Shown: positions 9,798 to 17,851 of the stretch, piece by piece
Position numbering within the stretch: the first letter of the stretch is position 1
How the letters are laid out: each line of letters starts with the position of its first letter
NCBI GenBank assembly: GCA_002692065.1
Contig: NZJX01000011.1
Span: 179,555-231,889, forward strand
Direction: 5' to 3'
Length of the DNA: 52,335 nucleotides
DNA from: Flavobacteriales bacterium
GTDB taxonomy: Bacteria; Bacteroidota; Bacteroidia; Flavobacteriales; UBA7430
Translations under genes and position numbers: made by a program
Notes under the pieces: generated by a model
The model's input: only the letters and a program-made list of their open reading frames with translations
Databases searched by the model: none
Told to the model about the DNA's origin: nothing

Positions 9798-11152
9798 TTT
9801 AGCTTAAAAAGATTTGCATAAATTTGGTCAATCGTACCAACTTTTGAAACGACAATTTTATGATTACAGCTGGGTTTATTATATTTAGATATAAATATTT
9901 TCTCGTAACCTAATTTTTCAGCCTCTAATATTCTTTGATTTATTCTTGGTGATGGTCGTATCTCTCCTGATAATCCTATTTCACCAGTAAAGCAAAATTT
10001 ATCCGATATTGAAATATTTAGACTTGAAGATATAAGGGAGATTACAACACTTAAATCTATCGACGGATCATCAATTTTTATTCCTCCAGTTATATTTAAA
10101 AATACATCTTTTAAACTTAATTTAAAACCAAATCTTTTTTCTAGAACAGCAAGAAGCATGTTTAATCTTTTAATTTCAAATCCTGTTGAACTTCTTTGAG
10201 AAGTACCATAAATAGCCGGACTAACAAGTGCTTGTACTTCAAGAAGGATAGGTTGTATTCCTTCAATTGCAATCGCAATTGAAGTTCCGCTTAACTTTTC
10301 AATTTTGTTTGAAATCAGTATTTCAGAGGGATTTTTAACATTTCTTAAACCATTACTCATCATTTCAAATATTGCAACTCCTTGAGTGGAGCCGAATCTA
10401 TTTTTTTTACTTCGAATAATTCTATAAATATTGTTTTTATCTCCTTCAAAATTTAATACTACATCAACCATATGTTCTAAAATTTTTGGCCCAGCTATAT
10501 TTCCTTCTTTATTAACATGACCAATTAATATAACCGACATAGAACACTGCTTTGCAAGATTATTTAATAAATAAGCATTCTCTTTAATTTGAGATATTGA
10601 ACCTGGAGACGAGTCTATGGATTTAGTGTTTAAAGTCTGAATAGAGTCAATAATTATTAATGCAGGAGAAATTTTTTTAATTTGATCAAATATCTTTTCA
10701 GTGTTAGTTTCAGACATGATATAGCAATCGGAGCTTGTAAATCCGAGTCTGTTTGCTCGCATTTTAATTTGATTTGTACTTTCTTCTCCGCTAACATATA
10801 AAGTTTTTAGTTTATTTGTTGAGAGAGCAATTTGAAGCATTAAAGTTGATTTTCCGATTCCTGGTTCACCACAAAAAAGAATCAAAGATCCACATACAAT
10901 TCCTCCTCCAAATAATTCATTCAAGTAATTGTCAGAGATTTTAAGTCTGAGCTCATCATTAGTTTCAATTTCATCAACTTTTATTGCATAGGACTTTGAA
11001 TCAACTAATGAATTACTTTCATTTTTGACTACTAATTCTTCAATAATTGAATTCCACTTATTACAATTGTTACACTGACCATGCCATTTAGTATATTCAC
11101 ATCCACAATTTTGACAAAAAAAAGCTGATTTAATTTTTTTTTTATTAATCAC
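9794..11152 (-). CDS. radA: DNA repair protein RadA
   Basis: 452 residues, usual for RadA, a RecA-like DNA-branch-migration ATPase. The N-terminal C4 zinc finger (CQNC and CNNC, about 13-30) is followed by Walker A GEPGIGKST (about 95-103), the RadA-specific KNRFG motif (about 250-254) and a C-terminal Lon-protease-like domain with the conserved GEIGLSGEIR segment. The start is GTG at 11152, overlapping the end of rfaE2 by 8 bases, which indicates translational coupling as the last gene of the panC operon. It ends against the HMA gene with overlapping stop codons, leaving no room for a terminator between them. Confidence 0.96.
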   Translation of the reverse strand: MINKKKIKSAFFCQNCGCEYTKWHGQCNNCNKWNSIIEELVVKNESNSLVDSKSYAIKVDEIETNDELRLKISDNYLNELFGGGIVCGSLILFCGEPGIGKSTLMLQIALSTNKLKTLYVSGEESTNQIKMRANRLGFTSSDCYIMSETNTEKIFDQIKKISPALIIIDSIQTLNTKSIDSSPGSISQIKENAYLLNNLAKQCSMSVILIGHVNKEGNIAGPKILEHMVDVVLNFEGDKNNIYRIIRSKKNRFGSTQGVAIFEMMSNGLRNVKNPSEILISNKIEKLSGTSIAIAIEGIQPILLEVQALVSPAIYGTSQRSSTGFEIKRLNMLLAVLEKRFGFKLSLKDVFLNITGGIKIDDPSIDLSVVISLISSSLNISISDKFCFTGEIGLSGEIRPSPRINQRILEAEKLGYEKIFISKYNKPSCNHKIVVSKVGTIDQIYANLFKLN

Positions 11153-11642
11153 TAATACTTATTTTATTTATTAAGGTTGATGAAGACTGATCATTTACAT
11201 AACTCACAGTTCTGGTAATACCTCCATACTCTTTTACAATATCCGAACCAATTATTTTTTTATTTTTATAATCCCCACCTTTAATTAAAATATCAGGTTT
11301 AATCTCCTTTATTAAATTTTTTGGAGTTATTGTATCAAAAATAATTATTGCATCAATAAATTCCATAGAGGCAAGAATAAAACTTCGAGTTTTTTGATCT
11401 TTGAGCGGTCTATTATTCCCTTTAATATTTTTAATAGAGATGTCAGAGTTTAAACCAACTACTAGTTTACCACCAAAACTTTTCGCATCAATTAGACATT
11501 TAATATGACCAAAGTGAATTAAATCAAAACATCCGTTTGTAAATATTATATTATTTTGATCATTTCTCCACATCAATAAAGTTGGTTTTAACTTTTCAAG
11601 AGAATAAATTTTTTTTTCAACATGTTGGATAATATTTTTCAT
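11145..11642 (-). CDS. rfaE2: RfaE2-type nucleotidyltransferase (heptose-1-phosphate adenylyltransferase)
   Basis: 165 residues, the length of stand-alone RfaE domain II. Cytidylyltransferase-like fold with TNGCFDLIHFGH (about 35-46, including the HxGH nucleotide motif), GLNSDISIKNIKG, and ILIKGGDYKN near residue 125. The family activates D-glycero-beta-D-manno-heptose 1-phosphate with ATP to ADP-heptose for lipopolysaccharide core. The kinase half (RfaE1) is not in this window, so another sugar phosphate is possible. It starts directly after the stop of the upstream membrane protein (no gap) and overlaps radA. Confidence 0.88.
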   Translation of the reverse strand: MKNIIQHVEKKIYSLEKLKPTLLMWRNDQNNIIFTNGCFDLIHFGHIKCLIDAKSFGGKLVVGLNSDISIKNIKGNNRPLKDQKTRSFILASMEFIDAIIIFDTITPKNLIKEIKPDILIKGGDYKNKKIIGSDIVKEYGGITRTVSYVNDQSSSTLINKISISD

Positions 11643-12602
11643 TTAGCTTTTTATTTTTTGAAAAGATAAAACAACAGTTGATATAGTTCCTGAAAATAAA
11701 ATCATTACAGATTGGGCAGTGTGAATTAAAATTGCAAGAGTGATTCCAGTTGTTTCAGAGTGACCTAAACTCAAAAGTGCTAAAGTAACCGCAGCATGAT
11801 ATGATCCAATCCCCCCCTGAACAGGAATAATCATCCCTAGCCCTCCTATTACTGTAATATAAATTCCATCAAAAAAGTTCAAATTAGAAGTTTCAGGGAT
11901 ACTGTAAAAACAAATTTGAGTCATAAATATATACATAAGCCAAATCAAGATGGTGTATAATGAGAATAAATTTTTTTTATTGATGTAAAATATAGATTTG
12001 AATCCACTTTGGATATCAGATAGAAAATTTTGTAATTTTTTTAAAAAATTAAAACGTAAAATACGTTTTCGAAAAATAAATAATAGACATATCAATATTG
12101 AAATTAAAACTAAGATTGGAATATAATTTTTGGGATTAATGGTTTTAAAATTTGAGAAAAATATCGAAATTTCATTAAATTTTATTGTGAAACTAAATAA
12201 TAACAATACAATTAAAATACTTAAATCTATCACTCTTTCTAGAATTACATTTCCAATGAGTTTTTTAACAGGAACCTTAGTCACCTGATTAAAATAAGTA
12301 CAACGAACAATTTCTCCTGCTCTTGGAAAAATAACGTTAGCCAGGTAACCAATTGAAATGCTATGTAGGGCAGGACCAAATTTTGAACTATATTGCATTG
12401 TATTTATTAAAATTTGCCACCTTAGAGCTCTAAATATATATGCACAAAATCCAAAGATCATGGAAACTATTAAATAGCAATAGTTTGCAGATTTAAGTTT
12501 CAAGACCATTTTATTTAAATCTTGATTTTTAAATATGAAATAAATTATAATAAAACCAAAAATCAGAAAAATAAGAGATTTAAAAAATGTTTTTATTTTC
12601 AT
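11643..12602 (-). CDS. lysylphosphatidylglycerol-synthase-like membrane protein (UPF0104 type)
   Basis: 319 residues with about eight membrane helices. The last third carries VIGGLGMIIPVQGGIGSYHAA, typical of the flippase-like transmembrane region shared with MprF. There is no cytosolic aminoacyltransferase domain, so it is not an LPG synthase; the family is thought to move lipids or glycolipids between leaflets. The gene starts 5 bases after panD and ends immediately before rfaE2, within a five-gene operon. A role in envelope lipid or lipopolysaccharide handling fits the rfaE2 neighbour but is inference. Confidence 0.82.
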   Translation of the reverse strand: MKIKTFFKSLIFLIFGFIIIYFIFKNQDLNKMVLKLKSANYCYLIVSMIFGFCAYIFRALRWQILINTMQYSSKFGPALHSISIGYLANVIFPRAGEIVRCTYFNQVTKVPVKKLIGNVILERVIDLSILIVLLLFSFTIKFNEISIFFSNFKTINPKNYIPILVLISILICLLFIFRKRILRFNFLKKLQNFLSDIQSGFKSIFYINKKNLFSLYTILIWLMYIFMTQICFYSIPETSNLNFFDGIYITVIGGLGMIIPVQGGIGSYHAAVTLALLSLGHSETTGITLAILIHTAQSVMILFSGTISTVVLSFQKIKS

Positions 12603-12607
12603 AATTT

Positions 12608-12958
12608 TTAATCAATAGTATTTTTATTTTCATTCGGAAATATAATTGTTGGAATGAAGTTTTTTGCAGCATTTATTTCAATTAAGGCATAGGATATAAT
12701 AATTACAACATCTCCAACTTGAACTTTCCTTGCAGCAGGACCATTCATACAAACCTCACCAGAGTTAAATTTTCCTTCAATTACATATGTATCTATGCGT
12801 TCTCCATTATTTACATTAACTATTTGAACTTTTTCTCCTTCAATCAAATTTGCAGCATCCATAAGTTTTTTATCAATCGTAATACTTCCAATATAGTTTA
12901 GGTCTGCATTCGTAATTTTAACTCTATGTATTTTAGATTTTATAATACTAATATTCAT
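12608..12958 (-). CDS. panD: aspartate 1-decarboxylase
   Basis: 116 residues. PanD decarboxylates L-aspartate to beta-alanine for pantothenate and coenzyme A. The self-cleavage site is visible as NYIGSITID, with Gly24-Ser25; the serine becomes the pyruvoyl cofactor. Other conserved parts are the catalytic lysine-containing [12 protein letters not shown] segment and NGPAAR near residue 73. It lies 19 bases after panC, the enzyme that uses its product. Confidence 0.96.
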   Translation of the reverse strand: MNISIIKSKIHRVKITNADLNYIGSITIDKKLMDAANLIEGEKVQIVNVNNGERIDTYVIEGKFNSGEVCMNGPAARKVQVGDVVIIISYALIEINAAKNFIPTIIFPNENKNTID

Positions 12959-12977
12959 AATTCAAAATTATAAAAAT

Positions 12978-13820
12978 TTAGTTAACATTAAGCACTAGAT
13001 TATCTATTAATCTTATTCTACCAATGAAAACAGCAATTAAGAGCACATGTTTAACATTGTCATCCCAAGAAAAAGAAGTTGTCAAATTATGGGAATTACA
13101 AATTTCAAAATAATCTAGCTTAAATGCTTTATTATTTTTAAAATTTAAAGCGACAATTTTTTTACATTCTGATATAGTATGTTTTTTGTGAATCCTTTCA
13201 ATTAATTTTAAATTCTTAAATATAAAATTTGCTTTTTTATATTCAGAATCTGATAACAAAATATTTCTTGAACTTAAGGCTAAGCCAGAATTATTTCTTA
13301 AAGTCGGACAAGACCTAATTATAGTATTTTTAAATTTTTCCCCAACAAATTTTTTAATTATAATAAGTTGTTGGTAGTCTTTTTCGCCAAAGTAAGCAAT
13401 TTTTGGATTAATTAATTTTAATAATTTATTTACTATAAAAACAACTCCATCAAAGTGATTTGGTCTAAACTTTCCTTCTAGAATATTAAAAAGATTATTT
13501 TCATGTTTTAAAACTTTGTATCCATTAGGATATATTTCTTTATTTTGAGGAATAAATAATGCAGAACACTTATGCTTTATTAATAACTTTATGTCTTTAT
13601 TAATTTTCTTAGGGTAACTCGTAAAGTCGTTAATATCATTAAATTGAGTAGGGTTTACGTAGATGGAGCAAATGACAATTTCGTTTTCATTTAAAGCCGT
13701 TTCAATTAATGATATATGCCCATCATGAATTGCGCCCATTGTTGGCACAAAACCAATTGATTTGTATTGATTTTTTTTAAGGAAAATATTTAGCTCAAAA
13801 TTGTTAGAAAGGATTTCCAT
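12978..13820 (-). CDS. panC: pantothenate synthetase
   Basis: 280 residues, normal for PanC, which joins pantoate and beta-alanine with ATP. Motifs: VPTMGAIHDGH (about 24-34, nucleotide binding), YVNPTQFN (about 54-61), FGEKDYQQL (about 145-153) and the later ALSSRN segment. It is the first gene of the minus-strand operon panC-panD-membrane protein-rfaE2-radA and is divergent from the GT5-like gene at 13911. Confidence 0.96.
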   Translation of the reverse strand: MEILSNNFELNIFLKKNQYKSIGFVPTMGAIHDGHISLIETALNENEIVICSIYVNPTQFNDINDFTSYPKKINKDIKLLIKHKCSALFIPQNKEIYPNGYKVLKHENNLFNILEGKFRPNHFDGVVFIVNKLLKLINPKIAYFGEKDYQQLIIIKKFVGEKFKNTIIRSCPTLRNNSGLALSSRNILLSDSEYKKANFIFKNLKLIERIHKKHTISECKKIVALNFKNNKAFKLDYFEICNSHNLTTSFSWDDNVKHVLLIAVFIGRIRLIDNLVLNVN

Positions 13821-13857
13821 TGTTAAGTAAATTAAATTAATTTAACTGACTAAATAT

Positions 13858-13888
13858 GCTGTAAATATAATATATTTTTGTATTTTTG
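13858..13888 (+). promoter_or_regulatory. probable Bacteroidota-type promoter for the GT5-like gene
   Basis: Two tandem TATTTTTG boxes (13873-13880 and 13881-13888) both fit the TAnnTTTG -7 consensus of Bacteroidota. Nineteen bases upstream of the second lies a poor -33 element (GCTG). Transcription would begin near 13895, which favours the ATG at 13902 or 13911 over the TTG at 13878. The evidence is the -7 match and position only. Confidence 0.4.
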
Positions 13889-13910
13889 CTGGATTATAAT
13901 AATGTTGGCA

Positions 13911-14714
13911 ATGAAGAAAAGAATATTATATGTTTCTCAAGAGATTTCCCCCTATTTACCTGAGAACGACCTATCAAAGACATCAAGATTTTTACCTCAA
14001 GCAATGAATGAATCAGGAATTGAAGTTAGGTTATTTATGCCTCGATTTGGTTGTATTAATGAAAGAAGACATCAACTTCATGAAGTAATAAGATTATCCG
14101 GTATTAACTTAATTGTAAACGATATTGACCAGCCATTGATTATTAAAGTTGCTTCAATACCTCAAGCTCGGATGCAAGTTTATTTTATTGATAATGAAGA
14201 ATACTTTAAAAGAAAATATACAACCCAAGATAAAAAAGGAACCTTTTATAAAGATAATGATGAAAGAGCTTTATTTTTTTGTAGAGGTGTTTTAGAATCC
14301 GTTAAAAAACTAGGATGGTCGCCTGATATTATCCACTGTAATGGTTGGATGGCTAGTTTTCTCCCTATGTATTTAAAGAAATTTTATCATGATGATCCTA
14401 TTTTTGAAAAATCAAAAGTAGTATATTCTTTCTATAACCAACCATTTAGTGGGAATTTAGGTAAGGGGCTTGTAGATAAAATGAAGCTAGATGGATATTT
14501 AGATAAAGAATTAAAAGGCCTAGAGAATGGTAATTTCAAAGAGCTCTCAAAAACAGCAATAAATTTTTCTGACGCAATTGTGAAAGGTAGTTCGGATTTA
14601 GATTCCGAACTTCTAAACTTTTTATCTAATTCAGAGTTGCCAACTTTAGAATATTCAGATGACAATTATAGAGAGCAATATAAGCCTTTCTATGAAAAAT
14701 TATTTTCTCAATAG
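13911..14714 (+). CDS. glycogen/starch-synthase-like protein, N-terminal GT5 domain only
   Basis: 267 residues from the ATG at 13911; an ATG at 13902 is also possible. The start RILYVSQEISPYLPEN and later IIHCNGWMASFLPMYLK resemble the catalytic N-domain of GT5 glycogen synthases. True enzymes are about 480 residues with a second Rossmann domain, and have a KxGG motif near the start; here that site reads LSKTSRFLPQA and the C-domain is absent. It is therefore unlikely to be an active glycogen synthase. From memory, this short form is conserved in flavobacteria beside panC, DUF4270 and glmS. It is followed by the DUF4270 gene after 3 bases. Confidence 0.8.
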   Translation: MKKRILYVSQEISPYLPENDLSKTSRFLPQAMNESGIEVRLFMPRFGCINERRHQLHEVIRLSGINLIVNDIDQPLIIKVASIPQARMQVYFIDNEEYFKRKYTTQDKKGTFYKDNDERALFFCRGVLESVKKLGWSPDIIHCNGWMASFLPMYLKKFYHDDPIFEKSKVVYSFYNQPFSGNLGKGLVDKMKLDGYLDKELKGLENGNFKELSKTAINFSDAIVKGSSDLDSELLNFLSNSELPTLEYSDDNYREQYKPFYEKLFSQ

Positions 14715-14717
14715 TTT

Positions 14718-15965
14718 ATGTTAAAAAATCTCTTTTTAATTTTCGTATTAACTGGATTTACTATTTTTATTGGATGTAAAAAAGAATCAAATCTTATTGG
14801 ATATAGTGTTATTAATCCTAATGAATTAGAAATACTATATTTAGACAATTTGCCCGTAAATTTATCAATTATAAAAGAGGATTCGTTATCAAGTTTCAAT
14901 ACACCAACCTCTTATTTAGGAAAAATATATGATGAAAATTTTGGATACACAAAGGCTTCAATTTATACAGAAATAAGACTTTCAAATTCAAATGTAAATT
15001 TCAATGAGTCACTAATTATAGATTCAGTTGTTCTTTCACTCAAGATAGCTGATTTTTATGGAGATAGTCTATCAAATTTTGATATAAATGTTAATCAAGT
15101 TTTGGAAAATATTGAAAATGATGATAATACTTTTAGTGATCAAAATTATTTGTTTGATAATCAATTTTTGTATCAGGGGAATCACTTAATCACACCAAAT
15201 TCTGAGAAAACCATCAAATTAAAACTTGATAATTTAATTGCCGAATCTTTTATAAATTCTGATTCATCAAATTTTGCTGATAATTCATCATTTAGAAATT
15301 TTTTTAATGGATTATATCTCTCTTCAAATAATAACTCAGAGAACGGTCTTTTACTCGAGTTAGATTTATTAAGTTCTGAAAGTAAGTTGACCATGTATTT
15401 TCATTCCAATAATTTAGATACTATAATTTATGATTTTCAAATTAATTCAAGTTGTAATAGATTAACTAACTGGGAGAATGATTATTCTAATTCACAAGTT
15501 AATGAGCAATTTTTGAATGACAATTTAAGTATAGGTTATATTCAAGGTGGAGCAGGCATAAGATCTAAAATAAATTTTCCCACAATTTACAATTTAAAAG
15601 ATTCAAACTTTGTCATCAATAAAGCCGAAATAATTATTCCTTATATGTCTACTAATTTAGACAGTATATTCCCTCCACCAAGTAATTTAGGGTTAGCAGC
15701 GATTGATGATGAAGAAAATTTATCATTATTATATGAAGATCAAAGTATTCAAGGTTCAATTTATTTTGACGGTAACATAAATGTTAGTAACAACAACTAC
15801 AAATTTAATATTTCAAGGTATATCCATGATGTGGTAGAGAATGACAGATCATCAAAATTAATAGTTTATGTACCATATTCTGTCACAAATCCAAATAGAG
15901 TTATAATTAATAATTTTCATCAAGATAGTATTGGAATTAAATTAAAATTATATCTTTCAAGATAA
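14718..15965 (+). CDS. DUF4270-type lipoprotein
   Basis: 415 residues with a lipoprotein signal peptide (lipobox FIGC, Cys20). The rest is beta-rich, with repeated segments such as SYLGKIYDENFGYTKASIY and the FVINKAEIIIPY region, matching what I recall of the flavobacterial DUF4270 family, of unknown function. It is likely anchored in the outer membrane. It sits 3 bases after the GT5-like gene and 12 bases before glmS, so the three genes form an operon. Confidence 0.78.
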   Translation: MLKNLFLIFVLTGFTIFIGCKKESNLIGYSVINPNELEILYLDNLPVNLSIIKEDSLSSFNTPTSYLGKIYDENFGYTKASIYTEIRLSNSNVNFNESLIIDSVVLSLKIADFYGDSLSNFDINVNQVLENIENDDNTFSDQNYLFDNQFLYQGNHLITPNSEKTIKLKLDNLIAESFINSDSSNFADNSSFRNFFNGLYLSSNNNSENGLLLELDLLSSESKLTMYFHSNNLDTIIYDFQINSSCNRLTNWENDYSNSQVNEQFLNDNLSIGYIQGGAGIRSKINFPTIYNLKDSNFVINKAEIIIPYMSTNLDSIFPPPSNLGLAAIDDEENLSLLYEDQSIQGSIYFDGNINVSNNNYKFNISRYIHDVVENDRSSKLIVYVPYSVTNPNRVIINNFHQDSIGIKLKLYLSR

Positions 15966-15977
15966 TTAATTAGTTTT

Positions 15978-17822
15978 ATGTGCGGAATTGTTGGATATAT
16001 TGGCTCAAAAAATATTTACAAATATTTAATAAATGGTCTAAAGAGATTAGAATATAGGGGATATGATAGCTCAGGGATTGCTGTATTAAAAGATTCTAAA
16101 ATTGAGATTTTTAAGAAAAAAGGAAAAGTTTCAGAGCTTGAAGAATTAATCACTGGAGATATTAATTCCTCAAAAATTGGTATTGGACACACAAGGTGGG
16201 CAACGCATGGAATCCCAAATGATATAAATTCTCATCCACATTATTCCCAATCAAAAAAATTAGCTATAATTCATAATGGTATTATTGAAAATGCAACAGT
16301 AATTAAAAAAGGATTAAAAAAAAGAGGCTTTAGTTTTACAAGCGATACGGATACTGAGGTTCTAATCAATCTTATAGAATTTATTAAAGACTCTGAAAAG
16401 GTGTCATTAGAAAAAGCTGTCAAAATTGCTCTAAATCAAGTTATAGGTGCATATGCAATAGTTATTATAGATCAAGGTAATGAAGATCAAGTTATAGTTG
16501 CAAAAAAAGGAAGCCCATTAGTTTTTGGTCTTGGGGACAAAGAATACTTTATAGCATCTGACCCTTCTCCATTTATAGAGTTTACAAATAAGGTGATATA
16601 TCTTGGAGATGAAGAGGTTGCAAAAATTTCTTTAGAAAAAGGAATTAATATAACTTCAATTTCTAACCAAGTTAAAAGACCAAAAGTTCTTGAATTGGCT
16701 ATGGAACTTCAAGATATAGAAAAGGGAGGTTATGATTATTTTATGCTTAAGGAAATAAACGAACAACCAAAATCAATTTTTGATACTTTAAGAGGAAGGT
16801 TAATACCAAAGTCAGGAATAATTACTCTGGGAGGTTTTATAGAATATGAGAAAAAATTTTTGAATGCAAAGAGAATAATTATTTTAGGCTGCGGGACTTC
16901 CTGGCATGCTGGATTAGTTGGGGAGTATTTAATTGAAGATTTTGCAAGAATTCCAGTTGAAGTTGAGTATGCTTCTGAATTTAGATATAGAAATCCAATA
17001 ATTACAGAACAAGATATAGTTATTGCTGTTTCTCAATCAGGAGAGACAGCTGACACATTATCTGCAATAAGTCTTGCCAAAAGAAAGGGAGCTACTATTT
17101 TTGGTATTTGTAATGTTGTAGGCTCAAGTATTGCCAGAGAATCTCATGCAGGAGCCTATACCCATGCTGGTCCAGAAATTGGAGTGGCATCAACTAAAGC
17201 ATTTACGGCACAAGTAACAGTTTTCATATTGATAGCTCTAATTTTATCGAATAAAAAGGGAATAATTTCTAGTGCAGATTATCAATCTCTAATAAATGAA
17301 TTAAATCATTTGCCAAATAAAGTTGATAATGTACTGAAAAATATTAACTCAAAAGCCAAGTATATCGCTAGTATTTATAAAGATGCATCTAATTGTTTAT
17401 TTTTAGGAAGAGGAATTAATTTTCCAGTTGCACTTGAAGGTGCTTTAAAACTAAAGGAAATTTCTTACATTCACGCTGAGGGTTATCCTGCTGCAGAAAT
17501 GAAACATGGGCCAATTGCATTAATTGATGAAGATATGCCAACAGTAGTTATTGCGTCTCAGACGGAAAATTATGAAAAAGTTGTTAGTAATATACAAGAA
17601 GTTAAAGCTAGAAATGGAAAAGTAATTGCAATAATTAATGAGGGGGATAATGAGGTTAGAAATATTGCTGACCATGTCATAGAAGTCCCTCTAACAGACG
17701 AAAGATATAGTCCACTAATAAATACTATTCCTCTTCAATTATTATCATATCATATTGCAGTTATGAGAGGATGTAATGTTGATCAACCACGAAATTTAGC
17801 AAAGTCGGTGACAGTTGAGTAA
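15978..17822 (+). CDS. glmS: glutamine-fructose-6-phosphate aminotransferase (isomerizing)
   Basis: 614 residues, full length. It makes glucosamine-6-phosphate, the first step to UDP-GlcNAc for peptidoglycan and lipopolysaccharide. The mature N-terminus CGIVGYIG has the catalytic Cys2 of the Ntn glutaminase domain (about 2-220, with HTRWATHG). Two SIS sugar-isomerase domains follow (about 290-420 with CGTSWHAG and SQSGETADT; about 460-600 with LGRGINFPVALEGALKLKE), and the end PRNLAKSVTVE is the standard C-terminus. No glmS ribozyme is expected or seen; only 12 bases separate it from the DUF4270 gene. It converges on ppc with 29 bases between stops. Confidence 0.97.
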   Translation: MCGIVGYIGSKNIYKYLINGLKRLEYRGYDSSGIAVLKDSKIEIFKKKGKVSELEELITGDINSSKIGIGHTRWATHGIPNDINSHPHYSQSKKLAIIHNGIIENATVIKKGLKKRGFSFTSDTDTEVLINLIEFIKDSEKVSLEKAVKIALNQVIGAYAIVIIDQGNEDQVIVAKKGSPLVFGLGDKEYFIASDPSPFIEFTNKVIYLGDEEVAKISLEKGINITSISNQVKRPKVLELAMELQDIEKGGYDYFMLKEINEQPKSIFDTLRGRLIPKSGIITLGGFIEYEKKFLNAKRIIILGCGTSWHAGLVGEYLIEDFARIPVEVEYASEFRYRNPIITEQDIVIAVSQSGETADTLSAISLAKRKGATIFGICNVVGSSIARESHAGAYTHAGPEIGVASTKAFTAQVTVFILIALILSNKKGIISSADYQSLINELNHLPNKVDNVLKNINSKAKYIASIYKDASNCLFLGRGINFPVALEGALKLKEISYIHAEGYPAAEMKHGPIALIDEDMPTVVIASQTENYEKVVSNIQEVKARNGKVIAIINEGDNEVRNIADHVIEVPLTDERYSPLINTIPLQLLSYHIAVMRGCNVDQPRNLAKSVTVE

Positions 17823-17851
17823 ATTTTAGCCTCTTTGAGTCTTTTTTGGGT

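Noticed and set aside
15966-15977. glmS ribozyme upstream of glmS
   Set aside because: Only 12 bases separate the genes, and the ribozyme is a Gram-positive feature.
17823-17851. Terminator between glmS and ppc
   Set aside because: The 29 bases hold only a three-base stem (CTC/GAG) before a T run; too weak to call.
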